This document shows, piece after piece, positions 6,133-9,200 of a stretch of DNA of 9,200 nucleotides. The translations under genes were made by a program, and so were the position numbers. The stretch covers positions 1 through 9,200 of the forward strand of contig CAISGS010000277.1 of NCBI GenBank assembly GCA_903884915.1, in the 5' to 3' direction. The first letter of the stretch is position 1. Each line of letters starts with the position of its first letter. The notes beneath the pieces were generated by a model that had not been told where the DNA came from, searched no databases, and saw only the letters and a program-made list of their open reading frames with translations. The stretch is from an uncultured Caulobacteraceae bacterium. GTDB taxonomy: Bacteria; Pseudomonadota; Alphaproteobacteria; Caulobacterales; Caulobacteraceae.

Positions 6133-6714
6133 CTAGTGGTGATCGGTGACGAGGCCGACGACCTTGACGCCTTCTGCATTCATTGGGTCATGCTCGACGT
6201 CAGCGGGGGTGAAATCCCTGGTCCAGCACGCAAACTCTAAGCACGCGCCGTCTGGATCGGAGAAATAGAGGGATCGGACATAGACGCCTTCATGCATCTC
6301 CGCGCTCACTTGGGATGGAGAATTGTCGTGGTTTAGGATCTGCGAAACATTGATCCCCTTATCAATCAGGCGTTGGTGATAGTCCTCGAACTTCTCGGCG
6401 GGCACATTGAACGCAATATGGTTCATCGAGCCATGCGCCGACATGAAGTTGCCTTGGGTCGGAATGGCCTCTGGGCTTGAAATGCCGGGAACCGCTTCAG
6501 GCGCATTCTTGAACCAAAAGAAGGCAAGGGAGTCGCCATTGCCAATATCAAAGAAGAAATGCTGACCGACGCCGCCGGGTAGGTCCAACGTCTTGAGCAG
6601 CGGCATCCCAAGCACATCGCGATAGAAGGTCACTGTGCGGGCCATATCCTTGCTGACCAAGGCGAGGTGGTTGACGCCGCGAAATTCAAATTGACTATTT
6701 TTCGGACTGGTCAT
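6133..6714 (-). CDS. VOC-family metalloenzyme (glyoxalase/dioxygenase fold)
   Basis: A 193-residue vicinal-oxygen-chelate superfamily protein with two beta-alpha-beta-beta-beta modules: module 1 about 11-69 (VNHLALVSKD start, FYRDVLGMPLL helix) and module 2 about 95-163 (MNHIAFNV start, SLYFSDPDGACLEF end). Candidate metal ligands are His16, His99 and Glu160, at the positions usual for Fe(II)/Mn/Zn VOC enzymes. Members include glyoxalase I, methylmalonyl-CoA epimerase, extradiol ring-cleavage dioxygenases and fosfomycin-type resistance enzymes; at this length and with one repeat pair it is shorter than the two-domain extradiol enzymes. The exact reaction cannot be assigned. The ATG at 6714 has a strong AGGGAG (6721-6726 on this strand) 6 nt upstream. 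It is last in the leftward block, 124 bp after the serine hydrolase. Confidence 0.85.
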   Translation of the reverse strand: MTSPKNSQFEFRGVNHLALVSKDMARTVTFYRDVLGMPLLKTLDLPGGVGQHFFFDIGNGDSLAFFWFKNAPEAVPGISSPEAIPTQGNFMSAHGSMNHIAFNVPAEKFEDYHQRLIDKGINVSQILNHDNSPSQVSAEMHEGVYVRSLYFSDPDGACLEFACWTRDFTPADVEHDPMNAEGVKVVGLVTDHH

Positions 6715-6838
6715 GGGTGTCTCCCTAATTTTTAAGGTTCGATGTTAGATCGATTAGTCGCGCCGTGCAGGTCGAACGATGAGCGATAGGGGCCACGTCG
6801 TTGGTTGTTCGGCGCGAGGACAAGCCCAAACCTGCGCC
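6715..6838. other. Intergenic region upstream of the VOC gene
   Basis: A 124-bp non-coding gap between the serine hydrolase stop and the VOC start. It contains the VOC Shine-Dalgarno and a spaced inverted repeat, GTTCGA (6737-6742) and TCGAAC (6772-6777). No convincing promoter or T-tracted terminator is seen. The gap is long enough for the VOC gene to have its own promoter. Confidence 0.35.
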
Positions 6839-7996
6839 CTATTTGACCAGCGACGCGCGAACGGCTCGGGCCATTTCCTCTTGCGCGATCCAGTCCAGAT
6901 CCTTGTCCGCCGAAGCCCAAGCCGAATTGACGGCAATGACCAGCTTGTCCTGCGGGAAGACATAGATCTGCTGACCAAAGATGCCTTCTGCCGCATAGCC
7001 GCCGGGGATGATCCACATGAAAAAGCCGTAGCCCCGCTCCTTGCCAAAATCATTCTGGTAGGAGGTGGCCAGTTCGACCCATCTCTCAGGGACCATCGGC
7101 TTGCCTTGGGCGACGCCGTCTTCGAGCAGAAACTGGCCCAGCCTTGCATAGTCGCGAAGGGTCATGGACAGGCAGCAGCCGCCGCGCTCATGACCGCCTT
7201 GATCGGTCATCCAGACCGCATCCTGCTCCATGCCGTAGGGCTGCCAAATCTTCTCAGACATATAGGTCGAGAGTGGCTTACCCACGGCGGTCGAGACCAA
7301 TAGACCGGTCAGGTCTGTCTCGCCGGTATTGTAGACAAACTTGGTGCCGGGCGGGTGAGCACGAGGCAGTTTGCGCATATAGGAAATGATCGGATTAACG
7401 CCCGGTTCATCGACCTGAAGCCCGACGCGGGCCACGTCCGAATTGGGGTCCTGATAGTCCTCATTCCATTTGACGCCAGAGGTCATGGTGATCAGTTGGC
7501 GAACCGAGACATCATCATAGGCGCTGCCCTTGAGCTCGGTCAGATAGGTGCTGACCTTGTCGTTCAGGCTCGTGATCTTGCCATCGGCGATTGCTGCACC
7601 GACGAGGATTGAGGTCACCGACTTGGCGACGGAAAAAGAGGTCCAGCGTTCCTGCGGCGTTCGGCCTAGGCCATAGCGTTCCAAGACGATCTTGCCGTCC
7701 TGGAGAACCAGAAGGCCCGACGTGTTCATCGTCTTCATATAGTTGGCGATGGTTTGCGGCTTGCCTTGCCAGGTCCAGGTCGGGTTGATCTCCTGCGCCG
7801 CCTTGGGCAAATCACGCACGCTGGCGCCGCGCGCGACAACCTTAACCGGGAAGGCATCTTCCATGTGGCGGTAGCCCCAAGCCTGCTGCTTTGGCGTCCA
7901 AGATAGGACCGAGTTGGTCAGGGTCGGCGGGTCGGCAGCAAAGGCTGCTGTGCCAAGGCTTAGGGATAGGACGGCAATTCCAGTCAGAAGTCGCAT
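6839..7996 (-). CDS. Exported serine hydrolase (beta-lactamase-related)
   Basis: A 385-residue protein of the class C beta-lactamase/DD-peptidase fold group that includes family VIII esterases and 6-aminohexanoate-dimer hydrolase (NylB-like). A signal peptide is evident: MR, then a hydrophobic stretch (3-19) and an AFA-type cleavage site near residue 20-21, so it acts in the periplasm or outside. The nucleophile motif is SVAK (Ser122, Lys125). The second motif is YNT (Tyr222), and GIFGQQIYV (338-346) takes the place of the KTG-like third motif, as in NylB/esterase relatives rather than true beta-lactamases. It probably cleaves an ester or amide outside the cytoplasm. AGGAG (8005-8009) is 8 nt from the ATG at 7996 and 5 nt from a GTG at 7999; I prefer the ATG. 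It lies 40 bp after the CoA-transferase gene, probably in one transcript. Confidence 0.87.
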   Translation of the reverse strand: MRLLTGIAVLSLSLGTAAFAADPPTLTNSVLSWTPKQQAWGYRHMEDAFPVKVVARGASVRDLPKAAQEINPTWTWQGKPQTIANYMKTMNTSGLLVLQDGKIVLERYGLGRTPQERWTSFSVAKSVTSILVGAAIADGKITSLNDKVSTYLTELKGSAYDDVSVRQLITMTSGVKWNEDYQDPNSDVARVGLQVDEPGVNPIISYMRKLPRAHPPGTKFVYNTGETDLTGLLVSTAVGKPLSTYMSEKIWQPYGMEQDAVWMTDQGGHERGGCCLSMTLRDYARLGQFLLEDGVAQGKPMVPERWVELATSYQNDFGKERGYGFFMWIIPGGYAAEGIFGQQIYVFPQDKLVIAVNSAWASADKDLDWIAQEEMARAVRASLVK

Positions 7997-8004
7997 CACG
8001 CTCT

Positions 8005-8009
8005 CTCCT
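8005..8009 (-). promoter_or_regulatory. Strong Shine-Dalgarno of the serine hydrolase
   Basis: AGGAG on the minus strand within AAAGGAGAGAG. It leaves 8 nt to the ATG at 7996 and 5 nt to the overlapping upstream GTG at 7999, so it supports the ATG without excluding the GTG. Confidence 0.6.
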
Positions 8010-8039
8010 TTGGATTGGGTTGGTCTGGGTCGGGATGAC

Positions 8040-9200
8040 CTAGATCAGGGCCTCTATTTCATCGGGCCGCAGGCCAGCGGCTTCTAAAATCTCACGGGTA
8101 TGTTCACCCAGCTTGGGCGCAGCCCGGCCAACGGGAGGCGCGCCTTCTGGGAAGCGGGCCGGGGAGGCGGGGGCACGGAAGGTGCCGCCCCAGCCGTCCT
8201 CGACCTCTATGAAACAGCCCGCCGCCTCGGCCATGTCGGAGTTGGCGAGATCGGCCAAGGTGCTCATCGGTGCCCAGGCCAGATCGACCTCATCCAGCCG
8301 CGCTCCAGCCTGCTCTAAGGTCAGTTTGGCAAAGCCGGCATCGCACAGGGCACGGACCTCTCGCGTGGTGTCTAGGTCGATGATCGGTGGCTCAAATCGC
8401 GCCTGACCGATCATTTCGCGATAGCCGAGCGCGGTCATCATCTTGTCAAAACAGTTGGGCGCACGCGGAACGATACAGAGCCAGCGGTCGTCGGCGGTGC
8501 GGAAATAGCCCGCTATGCCATTGGGCCGATCATTACGCGGCTGAGCCGTCACCACCTCGCCATAGCGCAGATGCAGGGCCAGATCCCAACTGATGGCATA
8601 GGCGCCCGCTCGGATCAGGCTGGTCTCTACCAGGCGACCCCGACCGGTCGATGTGCGCTCATGCAGGGCGGCGAGCACGGCTGAGGCGGTGGCCAGTGCC
8701 GTCACATGGTCGCCAAAGCCGGGACGCGAGGTGAAAGGCTCTTGATCAGGCGGGATGGTGGCGTGGGCCACGCCGCTGCGGGTCCAAAAAGCGGTCATGT
8801 CAAAGGCGGGCACATTCGCCTCTGGGCCGACCAGCCCATAGCCGGTAACCGCGGCATAGATCAGCCGGGGCATCTCAGCCTTGAGGCTGTCATAGTCCAG
8901 GTCAAGGCGCTTGAGCGATCCGGGGCGGGTATTGGTGATGAAGATGTCGGCTTGGCTCAGCAGGATCTTGAGGGCCCGCTTGCCTTCAGGCGTGGTGATG
9001 TTGAGGACGACGCCCTTCTTGCCCCGGTTCTCATTGGTGAAGACGGGATTGCCCGGGCTTTCGGCGGTGTCGGGTTGAAAGGTGCGGGTCGCATCACCGG
9101 TCGGGCTCTCGACCTTGATCACCTCAGCGCCCCAATCGGCCATGACGGCGGCGCAACTAGGCCCTGCGACCCAGGTAGCCATTTCAACGACCTTTAGACC
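8040..9200 (-). CDS. Type III CoA-transferase (CaiB/BaiF), 5' end off window
   Basis: A family III CoA-transferase, 386 residues visible. It moves CoA between acyl-CoA and a free acid in the cytoplasm. The first in-window ATG (9182) is probably not the start: the frame stays open to the edge and encodes GLKVVEMATW, matching the family N-terminus (G-L-x-V-V-E-x-A). Perhaps 4-10 residues are missing. Counting from the ATG at 9182, features are GPSCAAVMADWGAEVIKVE (7-25), NRGKKGVVLNI (52-62), TRPGSLKRLDLDYD (85-98) and the probable catalytic Asp158 in GFGDH, matching Asp169 of formyl-CoA transferase. The C-terminal part has LGEHTREILEAAGL, the usual family ending. It starts the visible leftward block and suggests that this block activates a carboxylic acid as a CoA thioester for catabolism. 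The acid is unknown. Confidence 0.9.
   Translation of the reverse strand, partial: GLKVVEMATWVAGPSCAAVMADWGAEVIKVESPTGDATRTFQPDTAESPGNPVFTNENRGKKGVVLNITTPEGKRALKILLSQADIFITNTRPGSLKRLDLDYDSLKAEMPRLIYAAVTGYGLVGPEANVPAFDMTAFWTRSGVAHATIPPDQEPFTSRPGFGDHVTALATASAVLAALHERTSTGRGRLVETSLIRAGAYAISWDLALHLRYGEVVTAQPRNDRPNGIAGYFRTADDRWLCIVPRAPNCFDKMMTALGYREMIGQARFEPPIIDLDTTREVRALCDAGFAKLTLEQAGARLDEVDLAWAPMSTLADLANSDMAEAAGCFIEVEDGWGGTFRAPASPARFPEGAPPVGRAAPKLGEHTREILEAAGLRPDEIEALI

Noticed and set aside
6737..6777. GTTCGA/TCGAAC spaced inverted repeat as an operator
   Set aside because: Six-base arms 29 nt apart are likely by chance, and no related copy was seen elsewhere.
6779..7303. A 174-codon plus-strand open frame
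   Set aside because: It is antisense to the serine hydrolase, whose motifs are clear, and its product is not recognisable.
8706..9197. A 163-codon plus-strand open frame
   Set aside because: It lies wholly opposite the well-supported CoA-transferase. Long antisense frames are expected in GC-rich DNA, and the product shows no family features.

Overview
This window looks like accessory or catabolic chromosome from a GC-rich proteobacterium. An alphaproteobacterium of the sphingomonad/Caulobacter kind fits the gene content and codon use, but this is inference: no rRNA, tRNA or taxonomic marker gene is present. No mobile element, CRISPR array or RNA gene was recognised. The nine protein genes fall into two blocks that meet tail to tail near 6100-6130.

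Left block, plus strand, 281-6097: an alpha/beta hydrolase with a complete catalytic triad (281-1414), an APH/choline-kinase-fold small-molecule kinase (1446-2453), an enolase paralogue (2453-3757), a D-2-hydroxyacid dehydrogenase (3760-4704) and a second alpha/beta-hydrolase-fold protein lacking its nucleophile serine (4706-5416). After a 126-bp gap comes a MarR-family regulator (5543-6097). From kinase to second hydrolase the genes overlap or nearly abut (TGATG overlap, stop followed by start within 2 nt, 1-nt gap), so they look like one translationally coupled operon.

Right block, minus strand, 9200 down to 6133: a type III (CaiB/BaiF) CoA-transferase cut by the window edge, an exported serine hydrolase of the class C beta-lactamase/6-aminohexanoate-dimer hydrolase group, and a VOC (glyoxalase/extradiol-dioxygenase fold) metalloenzyme.

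The most interesting part is the operon at 281-5416. Dehydrogenase, kinase and enolase together could reduce a 2-oxo acid to a D-2-hydroxy acid, phosphorylate the 2-hydroxyl and eliminate water to give a phosphoenol acid. This resembles the hydroxypyruvate, glycerate, 2-phosphoglycerate, PEP sequence, but built from a non-standard kinase and a divergent enolase. The enolase keeps its metal ligands and catalytic Lys/Glu pair but has Ala for the active-site His of the SHRSGETED motif and Asp for an active-site Glu, so its substrate may not be 2-phosphoglycerate. The second hydrolase has GHAMGG where GxSxGG is expected. Other odd signals are an AT-rich, rare-codon patch with a perfect 9-bp inverted repeat inside the kinase gene, and a TTGATA-N3-GTCC motif shared by the regions upstream of the operon and of the MarR gene. 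Substrates cannot be read from sequence alone.
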